Positions 1 through 10,800 of a stretch of 15,187 bases of DNA are shown piece after piece (position 1 is the first letter of the stretch; every line of letters starts with the position of its first letter). Under the pieces are notes generated by a model. That model was not told the DNA's origin. It did no database searches and saw only the letters and a list, made by a program, of their open reading frames with translations. Both the position numbers and the translations under genes were made by a program. The stretch spans positions 13,241 through 28,427 of the forward strand of contig NW_003130361.1 of the NCBI RefSeq assembly GCF_000003605.2. Reading direction: 5' to 3'. The DNA comes from Saccoglossus kowalevskii. Its lineage: Eukaryota; Hemichordata; Enteropneusta; Harrimaniidae.

Positions 1-734
1 CACCATACGGGTGATGTTTTTCATGCTACTGGTATTACCTGTTTTAACATGATAAAACCTTTTTATGAAAAACTCAACTTTCTATCTTTCTCTTATTTAC
101 AATTTTTTATCAAAACATGAAGGTAATATAAAAGTATGTCTATTTCATCTAAAATTAACAAATAAATTATAGAAAAATACATAAAATATACAAAAAGTAG
201 CACCAAAATATAGGTGGAAAAAATCCAGGAATTTAAAGAGTTAATATGTACAAATGACATACAAATACTCTCTGAAGGATTTCTAATATGAATAACTAGG
301 TTTAATGGACCCTATTAACATTTGTCAACGATTATCAGAAGCCAGGATACGGATAATCACAGTTGATTTAAGACTGCTTTCATCATTCATTTCCAAAATG
401 CACATGTTCAAATTAAATCCCTTCCTACAGATATTATGATGTATTCTCCAGACTTTAAAAATACTCAGGAGACAGAGAGTCTTAAGTAGGATGTGTCAAA
501 GCTAAATAAACAACATTATTTATTCAGTTGGGTATCCAATGTCTGTCACTATATACCTGTCCCTCCAGGGCCTAAAATGATATGTACCTTGAAACAAAAA
601 GATAATCGGCAGTGTCCTTGAGATGAGATACAGCTATAAAATGACAACCAGATCTGGTTTTTAGTCAAAATGAGTTGTACTAAAACTAAAACAAAGGTAT
701 AGTCTCTAGATGCCACCCCCACAAGACACAATAC
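1..734. other. Non-coding sequence, no feature seen
   Basis: AT-rich unique-looking sequence. Relative to LIG1 it is either the downstream part of the intron after exon C or lies beyond the gene. The minus-strand frame at 549-764 (71 codons) has low-complexity hydrophobic content, no recognisable motif and overlaps the start of the minisatellite, so I do not call it a gene. I looked for the missing LIG1 last exon here on the minus strand and did not recognise one. Confidence 0.5.
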
Positions 735-2010
735 AAGATGCCTTACCATCCCACAATGCATCAATTCAGTATATCCCTACCCATAATACATCATTTTATC
801 ATCAATTACCCACAATGCACCAATGTATTCAGCATATCAATTACCCACAATGTATCATTTTTAAGTATACCAATTACCCACAATGCACCAACATATTCAG
901 CATATCAATTACCCACAATGCACCAATTTATTCAGCATATCAATTACCCACAATGCACCAATTTATCAGGCACATCAATTACCCACAATGCACCAATTTA
1001 TCAGGCACATCAATTACCCACAATGCACCAATTTATTCAGCATATCAATTACCCACAATGCACCAATGTATTCAGCATATCAATTACCAACAATGTACCA
1101 ATTTATTCAGCATATCAATTACCCACAATGCACCAATGTATTCAGCATATCAATTACCCACAATGCACCAATTTATTTAGCATATCAATTACCCACAATG
1201 CACCAATGTATTCAGCATATCAATTACCCACAATGCACCAATGTATTCAGCATATCAATTACCCACAATGCACCAATGTATTCAGCATATCAATTACCCA
1301 CAATGCACCAATGTATTCAGCATATCAATTACCCACAATGCACCAATTTATTCAGCATATCAATTACCTACAATGCACCAATTTATTCAGCATATCAATT
1401 ACCCACAATGCACCAATTCATTCAGCATATCAATTACCCACAATGCATTCAGCATATCAATTACCCAGAATGCACCATTTTATTTAGCATATCAATTACC
1501 CAAAACGAACCAATTTATTCAGCATATCAATTACCCACAATGCACTAATTTATTCAGCATATCAATTATCCACAATGCACCAATTTATCAAGCACAATAA
1601 TTACCCACAATGCACCAATTTATTCAGCATATTACTGACCCACAATGAACCAATTTATCAAGCAGATCAATTACCCACAATGCACCAATTTATCAAGCAC
1701 AATAATTACCCACAATGCACCAATTTATTTAGCATATTACTGACCCACAATGAACCAATTTATCAAGCACATCAATTATTACCCACAATGCACCAATTTA
1801 TTCAGTACAATAATTACCCACAATGCACCAATTTATTCAGCATATTACTGTCCCACAATGAACCAATTTATCAAGCACACCAATTACCCACAATGCACCA
1901 ATTTATTCAGCATATCACTGACCCACAATGCACCAACTTATCAAGCATATCACTGACCCACAATGCACAATTATTCATCACTTTGACCCCACAATGAACC
2001 CTTATTCAGC
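735..2010. repeat. 35-bp minisatellite, about 36 tandem copies
   Basis: The unit runs CAATTACCCACAATGCACCA followed by ATTTATTCAGCATAT. Exact 35-bp spacing holds through most of the array; for example, copies begin at 906 and 941. Variants are a T/G difference (CAATTTATT or CAATGTATT), TCAGGCACATC copies near 960-1015, and a 27-bp unit at 1414-1440 that has lost 8 bp. The left edge (735-830) and right edge (1970-2010) are degenerate, as expected of array ends. Because 35 is not a multiple of 3 and the unit has no stop in any plus frame, all three plus frames stay open for hundreds of bases and produce false ORFs rich in Q, H, I, N and Y. Confidence 0.97.
1581..1968. repeat. Higher-order (3 x 35 bp) part of the minisatellite
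   Basis: Unit starts are at 1581, 1616, 1651, 1686, 1721, 1756, 1794, 1829, 1864, 1899 and 1934. Three unit types follow in order: one with CAAGCACAATAATTACC, one with CAGCATATTACTGACC and AATGAAC, and one with CAAGCA followed by GATC, CATC or CACC. The triplet recurs at 1581, 1686, 1794 and, more weakly, 1899, giving a 105-bp (once 108-bp) higher-order period that is absent from the more uniform left part. Confidence 0.85.
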
Positions 2011-2689
2011 ACTACAAATTGCTTTCCACAGCTTTTTTGTAACCATATGTCTCTACCACCATGTCAAATAGTTGTTCTCCGAGCCAACATAATTCTCGTT
2101 CAAAGTATTTTTTTTAATAAAAAGGAAATCACCACAAAAAATAATGACCTGTAGTTAAGGTGAATTAACGCCCACACACAATATGTTAAATGGACGATGC
2201 ATTTTAATGTTTCAACGCAGGCGGCATACACCCACAGTATCATTATCATTTACAATAAGGTGATCACCTCAAATATTCTTTCCATGTAGCAACCAGGTCT
2301 TCCACCTGCCATTAACATCACTATTTTCCACAACTAGATGAACCGAATGTGCTTCTGTGTTTTGATTTATTGCTGACTACGCAAATTAATTGAGATGACT
2401 AATTAAAAACTAACGTAAAGATTTTCTGATCCAGTGTTGTTTATTGTATTTTTAATCTTGTATTGAAATGATACAGAAAATAGCTGATAACAGTTATCAT
2501 ATTATAACAAGTCAGGGTCTTTGTGCTCATCATATTAAAGCAGAGGGGTTGTCGTGAGCGTGTCCTTGAAACTTGAGTCCCAAGTGGCGTATACAACAGA
2601 TTGTTTATTCACATCAAATTCGAACACTTGTTGCGTGACGACCCCACCTGTTTCAAGACATAGCAAAGAAAAACAACGATCAAAAGTGA
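2011..2689. other. Non-coding sequence, no feature seen
   Basis: No tandem structure and no exon recognised on either strand. The plus frame at 2554-2748 has no known motif and runs into the dispersed repeat that follows, so it is not called. Confidence 0.5.
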
Positions 2690-3940
2690 AAGCATGTCCA
2701 AGTTATCACATTTTAAACAAACAAGATGGCCACCAGTTGGTGAATTGAATTGAATTGACATGTATCCATTTATGACATGCTAAATATCAATGAAAATGAT
2801 ACATGGGTGACAGAGATAGAGTAATATGGCCAAAAATAAAAACAGCCCTTATTATGATTATGAAACAAACTGACATGTATGATGTATGTGCCAAATACAA
2901 ATGAAAATGGTACATAAATCTTGGAAATATAGTGGTAAGGCCAAAAAGTCAGATGGCTGTCAATCGACCATCCTTGATCTGATTTTGAAACAAATTGTCC
3001 TGGACATGTATCCTAACATGTATAAAGTATGTGCCAAACTTGAATGAAAACTGACAAAGCATGTCCAAGATACCACATATAAAAACAAAACAAGATGCCT
3101 GCCAGTTGGCCATCTTTGATCCAATTGTGAAATAAATCGTCACGGACATGAATCCTAACATGTATAATCTATGTACCAAGTTTGAATGAAAACTGACAAA
3201 GCATGTAAAAAATACGACATTTTCAAAAACCATATGGCTGCCAGTCGGCCATTTTGAATTGAATTGCTAAACGACTACATGTGCATATGTCCCACATAAA
3301 GTACTATGTACATGCAAAGAATGAACAGAATCGGTCCAAAGGATTCTGAAATATGACTCTGGACGGACTGACGCACGAACGGACAGAAGCACTGACGGAC
3401 TCGCGAACAGTCGAAGGACATTTATTCTAACATGTATATTCAATGTACCAAATTTGAATGAACACTGACAAAGCATGTTCAAAATACAACATTTTCAAAA
3501 AACAAAATGGCTTCCAGTCAGCCATTTTGAATCGAATCGTTAAACCACTGCATGTGCATATGTCCCACATAAAGTACATGCAAAGAATGAACGGAATCGG
3601 TCCAAAGGATTCTTAAATATGACTCTGGACGGATTGACGCACGAACGGACTGAAGCACTGACGGACTCGCGAACAGTCGAAGGACATTTATTCTAACATG
3701 TATATTCTATGTACCAAATTTGAATGAAAACTGACAAAGCTTGTTCAAAATACAACATTTTCAAAAAACAAAATGGCTTCCAGTCAGCCATTTTGAATCG
3801 AATCGTTAAACTACTGCATGTGCATATGTCCCACATAAAGTACATGCAAAGAATGAACGGAATCAGTCCAAAGGATTCTGAGATATGACTCCGGACGGAC
3901 GGTCGGAGACCGAACGGGGACTAATTATCAGTAAATAATT
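2690..3940. repeat. Dispersed repeat family, partly in tandem (142-bp and 266-273-bp spacings)
   Basis: A block reading CTAACATGTAT, then TATGTACCAA, then TGAATGAAAACTGACAAAGC recurs with its landmark at about 3012, 3154, 3426 and 3692. A second landmark, CAGTC(G/A)GCCATTTTGAAT, recurs at 3242, 3515 and 3781. The last three copies also carry CATGTGCATATGTCCCACAT and a GGACGGA-rich segment with ACTCGCGAACAGTCGAAGGA at about 3400 and 3666. The region ends in GGACGGACGGTCGGAGACCG and GGGGACTAAT. GGACGGA-rich, GCCAT(C/T)TTGAAT-containing repeats are common in marine invertebrate genomes. Minus-strand frames at 2949-3233 and 3267-3482 lie entirely in it and are artefacts. Confidence 0.85.
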
Positions 3941-4009
3941 AGGTACATCTGTGGCTAAATTAGTCAATGATCAAGTATACAATAAATGTAACTTTTTCGT
4001 TTGTGTTTG

Positions 4010-4440
4010 CAAATTATTATCAGACATTTCTATACACAAGTAGCTACAATGTACCTAGTTTTAATTCATTGTAGCAAACCATGCTAATAGGAGTCAACTA
4101 GTATGCAAATTACTTATTAACATATGCAGATTAATTCCAAATTAGTTTAAGTCGTTCATCTACACAAACAATATACATGTACCAAATTTTAATTTTAATA
4201 ACTTGAGCAAAATGTTATGGTAACCATGCTGAGATGAGTTAATTTGTATGCAAATTAGCTAATTAACATAAAAAGATTAATTATTAAGTATTATTAGATA
4301 TTTAACAACATAAACAGTATCCATGTACCAAGTTTTATCTCATTTGAGAAAACTATTAGGATATCAACAAAACAAGCTGAAAGCAGTTAATTAGTATGCA
4401 AATTATTTAATTAATATGCACAGACAGTTACCTCTCTTAT
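4010..4440. repeat. Three degenerate repeats of about 145 bp with ATGCAAAT core
   Basis: Each copy has a CATGTACCAA-like stretch, then AGTTTTAAT or a similar string, then GAG...TTAATTAGTATGCAAATTA followed by TTAATTAA-like sequence and ATATGCA. The octamer ATGCAAAT sits at 4103, 4248 and 4396, giving periods of 145 and 148. The copies are heavily diverged, so the age is considerable. Related copies occur at 5200-5470. Confidence 0.75.
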
Positions 4441-4717
4441 GTATAGTAATGCAGTTTTACGAGTTTTTGACAATTCAGTCACACAAATACATATTTACAT
4501 AGTATAAATTATAATTCATATAACTAACTATTTTCACATCTAGTATTAATTCCACTAAGTCATGTGACCAAAGGGTCACTAATTTATACTCTTGTTGGCA
4601 TTTCTATAAAGATCCATTGATGACAGTAAATGTCAGAAAAACAGGAAGCATTTATCAATGAAATTGTGAAAGCGGAATTCCCACGCCCACTCAGAGTCAG
4701 ATATTTGATGAATTTAC
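4441..4717. other. Intron after LIG1 exon C, proximal part
   Basis: Minus-strand intron that begins with the donor at 4716-4717. Nothing else is recognised. It continues to the left through the repeats and off the window if, as I think, the last exon is outside. Confidence 0.5.
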
Positions 4718-4810
4718 CTGACTGGCTGATGTCGCTTCTTCTGGTTTTTTGTCATCACGTATACGTAGAAATCGAGGAAATCTGAGTGAAATTCCTTTCT
4801 CTGGGTCTAC
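4718..4810 (-). CDS. LIG1: LIG1 exon C: motif VI region
   Basis: 31 codons, phase 0 at both ends. The acceptor follows a T-rich tract and reads AAATACCAG before GTA at 4810; the donor is CAG|GTAAAT after 4718. The peptide opens [14 protein letters not shown], continues [13 protein letters not shown] and ends SASQ. The RFPRF...R.DK block is ligase motif VI, needed for the enzyme-adenylation step. The phenylalanine after the first R corresponds to human F872, which is known from the human LIG1-DNA structure to press into the DNA minor groove. The exon is too short to appear as an open frame of its own and was found by reading the reverse complement. The usual next exon (a V-A-x-[LM]-Y type start, about 25-30 residues) was not recognised in 1-4717. 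Confidence 0.95.
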
Positions 4811-7800
4811 CTGGTATTTAAAAAAAACAAAAAATAATTCTGATTACTAGTAAATGACATTTCCCTTTTAGCTGAAAAAAATCACTATTTTTAGAATTTT
4901 AAAAATTGACATGTATTTTGGTTGTAACATTTTAATTGTTATACTGAACTCAATCCCTAAATGTTTGCAAAACAAACAGGAATGATGAAATTTAGTAAAT
5001 CATTAATAATATTTCACACATTCAGAATATCATACCAAGATTACGCAACAAAAGAGCAAAAAAAATCACAAAATAAGGAATTAGATACAATTTGTTGGTG
5101 AACAGCAAGTTACAAATAATTAAAACCAGATACACGAAAGTTGAAATCAAAGAAAGCTTAGAAAGAACTCCTGTGTGCTGAGAGTATTTGAGACAAACTA
5201 ATAATTAATTAGTCTTTCAAACAATGTCGCAGACCATCAATGTACCAGATTTCATTGAAATGTGATTAGAACTGGAAATATCCATGGAAAAGCAAAAAAG
5301 TCACTAATTATGCAAATTAGGTAATTAATATGCATGGATATTACTAAAATCTTATCAGGTCTGTGCATTAATAGTACTTGATTAGTACTTGAGATATCAG
5401 TAGAAAAGCTGAAAATTAACTAATCATTAAGCAAATTAGATAATTAGTATGCACATATTTCAGATGGATACACACACGTACAGACACAACAACTGCAAAG
5501 ACTTATGTGCTTCGGGAGTCAAAAACTCATTATCCAAAACCAGGTACAACAAAGTCAGAAATGGACTCATCATTTTAACCCCTTGACCTGGAGTTAGCAT
5601 GTTCGCCTTGCATCACGGAGGTTCCTGGTTCAAAACCTGGAGCCAACTGTTGACTCAGATATGGGTCCAGCCTGCCCTGCCCTGTATTAATTTTGGGAGA
5701 CTGGCTTGCACACATGCACTTTGGTCAAATAAGCAGTCTGTCAGCTGATATACCTCCACTGTATAGTTGAAAATACTACTGGACCGCGTTAGCGCCCATG
5801 TCTGCCCGGTCAAGCGCCCACCCCCCACTTTTACACAATTTTTATATTCGAAATCACATTCAACAAAGCGCCCACTCCTTCAAAATGCCACTAATTTAAA
5901 ACTTAACGAATACTGGTAATCATTGACCTCTGAGAATATGTTGTGAATGCGTAGACCACGGTAACCGTGCATAAACTACGCTTCGACAATGACCTGTTAA
6001 TAAAAGTAAAATGCGGTAAATATTTCACGTCATATTGAGATATTTCACGTCATATTGAGATATTTCATGCCATATTCAGTTTACCTATCAAAAATTGCTA
6101 ATTACCCTTTTTTTTGAAAAAACCATGTCGTTTATTTGCCGAAATCAATTCCAAAAGATCATACATCGACAGAGACAATTCACTTCCATTACTGCAGGTC
6201 AAATCATGCAAATACATCATGGCGGAAAGTGCTTTTCATCGAGAGTTTGCGTACGATCCAACACATTTGTCAAGTGGGGATAATGATGAAGATTTTGACT
6301 TCAACTGTGTTCCAACAGACTCTAATATTTTTAATCTAATGTAATGAAATGTACACATTTTTTGTGATCATTTCTGTTTCTTTATTTTCAAAGTCAATGA
6401 CGACGCAACTAATTTCGTAATTTGATTTACCTTCAAAGACGTAATATCTGCCTCAAAGTGTCACATGATGAATTAAAATTGTCATTTGCACTCTTTTCTG
6501 AGGAGGGTGCCCAGGTAAGCACCCACCCCTAAAAAATCATGATTTTCTGAGTTGAGGACCCTTGGCGCTAACACGGTCCAGTACGGTAACATTTTCAGCA
6601 AAAATATTCACTAAAATTAGAAAATTAAACTTATCAAAACGAAATATATAAGAGGTCCACTCAATGTGTCTACATATATAAAATCACAAAGTAATTGGGC
6701 CAACCATTTTAAAGAAGAAGTCGAAAAAGAGAATTTTTTACCAAAAATATTCAATAAAAATTAGTACCAGTAGATTGAATGTATCATCCCAAAATGAACA
6801 AATCTGACTAAGGCCCACTCAAATAGCACTTTTGACCAATAATGACAAAATATTTATTAAATTTAGAGATTTGAAGATATCTTCACAAAATGAACAAACC
6901 TAAGAGGGGTCCACTCAAAGTATATTATTATCATTAATATTATTAGCAGCGCTCAGTATACTAAGTCAGGGTAGAAAGCAGTAACTTCAATGTCCAGAAA
7001 TGTCACCTGACACGTGAATATTTAAAAAAAAAAAATTATCCTTTATCCTTGAATCTACAACTTTCCCCCAACAAATATTCTTGAAGTATTTTTTTCAAAA
7101 TAATTTAGTACCTGCATTATTTTATCCAGGGTTATTTTTTAAAGGATGACAAATTTTGACTTGGCTGGTCAAAGTATTAACTGATAATAAGTGGTAAATC
7201 TTAGGTGAAACCATGAATTGGATTTATTAATTGTTTTCCGGGGGTGAGTATGTATGTGTCCTGTTTAAAATGTAACAGCTGCTACCAATGATGTCATATT
7301 GATATATTGAAAGCAACATTTTTTATGTAATTTTCAATCGTTATGCTTTGTATTTATTCAAAATAAAGTTCAGTGATGGAATTTTCAGAGTGTTGGTAAT
7401 TATACAAACTTAGATGTAAATATTGATATAATTTGTATGGAATTCATTATATGTTGATCGTCACTGTGTACAGAAATGTAATCGATAGTGAAACCAGACA
7501 CATTAAATACTGAATATTACAAGGACAATAACCCACTTCAATTTCCAGAATTAACAATTTGAAAATGATGTTTTCATTAAAAGAACCACCAAATGATGTT
7601 TTCATTTTATTACCACCAAATGATATTACATTTCATAAGCACCAAATGATACTTTCATTTTAAGACCACTAAATATTTTCATTTCAGAACCACTAAATGA
7701 TATTTTCATTTCATGACCACCAAATGATATTTTCTTTTTATTACCACCAAATGATATTACATTTCATAAGCACCAAATGATACTTTCATTTCATGACCAC

Positions 7801-10800
7801 CAAATGATATTTTTATTTTATTACCACCAAATGATATTACATTTCATAAGCACCAAATGATACTTTCATTTTAAGACCATCGAATGATATTTTCATTTAC
7901 AAGACCACTAAATGATACTTTCATTTCAGGACCACCAAATGATATTTTCATTTTATTACCACCAAATGATATTACATTTCATAAACACCAAATGATACTT
8001 TCATTTTAAGACCACCAAATAATACTTTCATTTTAAGACCACCAAATGATACTTTCATTTTAAGACCACTAAATAATATTTTCATTTCAGAACCACTAAA
8101 TGATATTTTCATTTCAGGATCACTAAATGATATTCTCATTTCAGAACCACTAAATGATATTTTCATTTCAGGACCATCAAATGATATTTTCATTTCATGA
8201 CCACAAAATTATATTTTCATTTCAAATGTATGATGACTAGGATGTTGTGTTTCAAAAAATCTATTACAAAGTGTTATTGAGTACAGAAACAACAATTCAT
8301 TGACATGATACAGTCTCTGTCGTGCAAACAAAATAAGCCAACATGTGAGCAAGATTCGGTTCCGGAATGACAGCATCAAAATGGTCGTTGTTCAGCCATC
8401 TTGAATCAAATCACAAAACGAATGCATGCGCATATGAAAAAAAACATGTGTGAAGTGTAAAATAGATCTAGGCATATCTATTAAAGTGACTATTCAATAA
8501 TTATAAACATATGTAAAAAACAGTCTGAACCATATTGCAAATATTGTGAAAATAATTGTGACATTTAGCTGTAATGAATATTCACACATCACAATAAAAT
8601 CATCTGTTACATTTTGTTACATTGTTTCAAAATTTTTTGTGTGCAACTGTTACATTATTCCATGCAAAAAAAACCCTGTTACCTAGGTGATGTGATGCAC
8701 CAAACTTTGAACAGCTTATATAGACTCACAATTTATAAAATTATTCCATATTTATCTTCATTTCAGACGACAAAATTAATATACAGTGTGTTTCAAGTGT
8801 TGCTGGGCATAGATTACAAAATGAAGGATGTGATTAAAAATAATTATGAAATATAACAGTCACATATGTGCTAATGCAGGAAAAGGACAGTGAACTATTT
8901 ACAGGACCTACTTGCAGAGGCACACCATGAGTAAACTAATGGAGAAAAATCTTCAATTTTAGCGCCATTTGTCGGGAAATGATATCGTTGGAGAACAAAT
9001 GCCATATTGGACTTGTACATGGTTTGGTACTACAAGTGAAAAGCTGCTTGGCAGGACAGATTGATTATCCAACTTCACAATTTTAATACGTCAGGAAATT
9101 AAACTGGTTAGGCCTATGGCTGACAACTTGAAATAATCAAATAATTTATTATTTTTTCATTGTGTTATGGCCCGGAGTAAGAAACTACACCGAATTAAAC
9201 ACAAAGACCAGAGACCATATAGAGAGCAGGTTAAATTCACAGATAATGAAAAAAAAAATGTTGTTGTTTTCCAATCTGTGCACTCGACCTTCCCACTCAA
9301 TCTGCTCCATGGTTCAGGTTGTCTATTATTTTTTTTACTCTTTCAAATCACAGATTTGCGATAATCCATGCGTGCAATGTATGTCACATCCCAAACAAAC
9401 CTGAGTGAAAATTTAAATAATAAATGACTGAATCGGAAACAACATAGTCAGCTGGTGAAAATGGGGTTACGTTGTGTTGAGCTTATTGAACAGCCATATG
9501 GGACACGAACCTCGCACAGAAAAAAACATACTGTGAAATACTTTATTTTAGCTGGAATTAATTTTCGCTGAAAAAGCATTTAGAATGTTTTGTATGGAAT
9601 ATATTTTCACTGATTTTTGGCGAGTTGAATGTGAAATATAGGGAAAAAAGAATATTCGCTGGATTTTATTTTCACGGAATCATCCTTTCAACGAAAATAG
9701 CGAAAGCTGGTTGTCAATAGTGTTCTAAATTCAGTCAATAGAAAAACGCAATTGATATGCATCCAATCATATCTGGCTAACATTTACATTAGATGGTAGC
9801 GACAAAATCCGATAAACATGTGACCAAATAATGAAACATATTGCAGGAATTAATGTTGTTATTTTTTTGTTTTCGAGGTCATTAAAGGGCACTACAGTTT
9901 AACGATCCCACCCTCTCTACTATTCAACTGTAGAGGGCAATATGTTTGAACATTAAGCATTGGCAGAATTTTACAAAACATGATTTGTTAAACCCAGACA
10001 AAACTAAGACATTACAAAAAAAGTGTTGTTGCCTTGCTGGTCCAATTTTTTTCTAACCACAAATATATATATTTTTTAAATCTACAGGCAAACCTGTGAA
10101 TTCAAAAATATATTAAAATGTTTTAATCTTGGATAGTTTTACAGCAGATCATATGACCATGGTGCATATCATTCACATTTCTGACATTTAGCGTTAAATA
10201 TCAGCTGATATAATATGGTACACATTACCATTTTATCATGTGACGATACCGTTTTCATCACAGCAATATGAGAATTTTAGACTAAATGAGAGCCATTACT
10301 TGCATGTTGCCATGACAATATAATGATGACCGAAAGTATATTTTGAAAAAAATAGTGACATGATATTTCTATTGAAAACCGTCAGCAGCCATAACTACAA
10401 ATGTACAACCATCAACGTTGGTAGACATACTTAGACATTAGTACTATCCAATATGTCAACAAACAGTTATAATGGAGTGAATCCCTTATAATTTAACTGT
10501 ATGTATAAATGTCTCAGAGTGATCCTGTGATATTTTTTTTTTTTTTTAAATACAAGGTTAACAGGACCATATGAGGTATTCATTAGTATAATGTCAACAG
10601 AGTAGGATACATAGTATGTGGGTTAAAATCCAAATTAGTAGTACAAAGTACACCATATTGGTGTGATACAAATTCAACTTACAATTCCAGCTCCCGCTTT
10701 GTGCACTGGAGATATGGACAGATCGGCGGCTTTGATCTCCCATACCTGTACAGCATCAAACCAATGATTAGGCTCTACGGACGAATCCCATCGATAGTAG

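Larger units (their letters stand above)
5777..6583. mobile_element. 807-bp DNA-transposon-like element with 20-bp terminal inverted repeats
   Basis: The left end TACTGGACCGCGTTAGCGCC (5777-5796) and the reverse complement of the right end (6564-6583) match at 19 of 20 positions. Taking TA as the target duplication, the element proper is 5779-6581 with ends CTGGACCG...CGGTCCAG. A subterminal TGCCC(A)GGT(C)AAGC(G/A)CCCACCCC segment occurs in direct orientation at 5803-5824 and 6508-6529. The interior has three 20-bp direct repeats and one short open frame but no visible full transposase. It is probably a non-autonomous element; a TA duplication suggests the Tc1/mariner group or another TA-targeting superfamily, but the family is not determined. 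Confidence 0.8.

Noticed and set aside
549-764. 71-codon minus-strand frame
   Set aside because: No recognisable motif; it overlaps the repeat edge and its composition is typical of AT-rich non-coding DNA.
710-1997. Overlapping plus-strand open frames of up to 249 codons across the 35-bp array
   Set aside because: They are the same tandem repeat read in three frames. There is no independent start, domain or splice evidence, and frame openness follows from the stop-free 35-bp unit.
735-2010. CRISPR array
   Set aside because: The 35-bp units are contiguous with no unique spacers between them, and the window is eukaryotic.
2949-3482. Two minus-strand frames of 94 and 71 codons
   Set aside because: Both lie wholly in the dispersed repeat, and the apparent repeated peptides simply mirror the DNA repeats.
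1-4717. Last coding exon of LIG1
   Set aside because: I searched the minus strand for an acceptor followed by a V-A-x-[LM]-Y-type start and found no convincing candidate, so none is annotated.
5583-5645. Functional tRNA gene
   Set aside because: The box B-like string is present, but the acceptor stem and a complete cloverleaf are not visible; it fits a SINE head better.
6114-6344. 76-codon frame including sequence upstream of the ATG at 6219
   Set aside because: The upstream start lies just after a T/A homopolymer in weak context; only the part from 6219 looks protein-like, and even that is uncertain.
8614-9404. Plus-strand frames at 8614-8856 and 9162-9404
   Set aside because: No domain, no splice sites that would join them to a gene, and composition like the surrounding intron.
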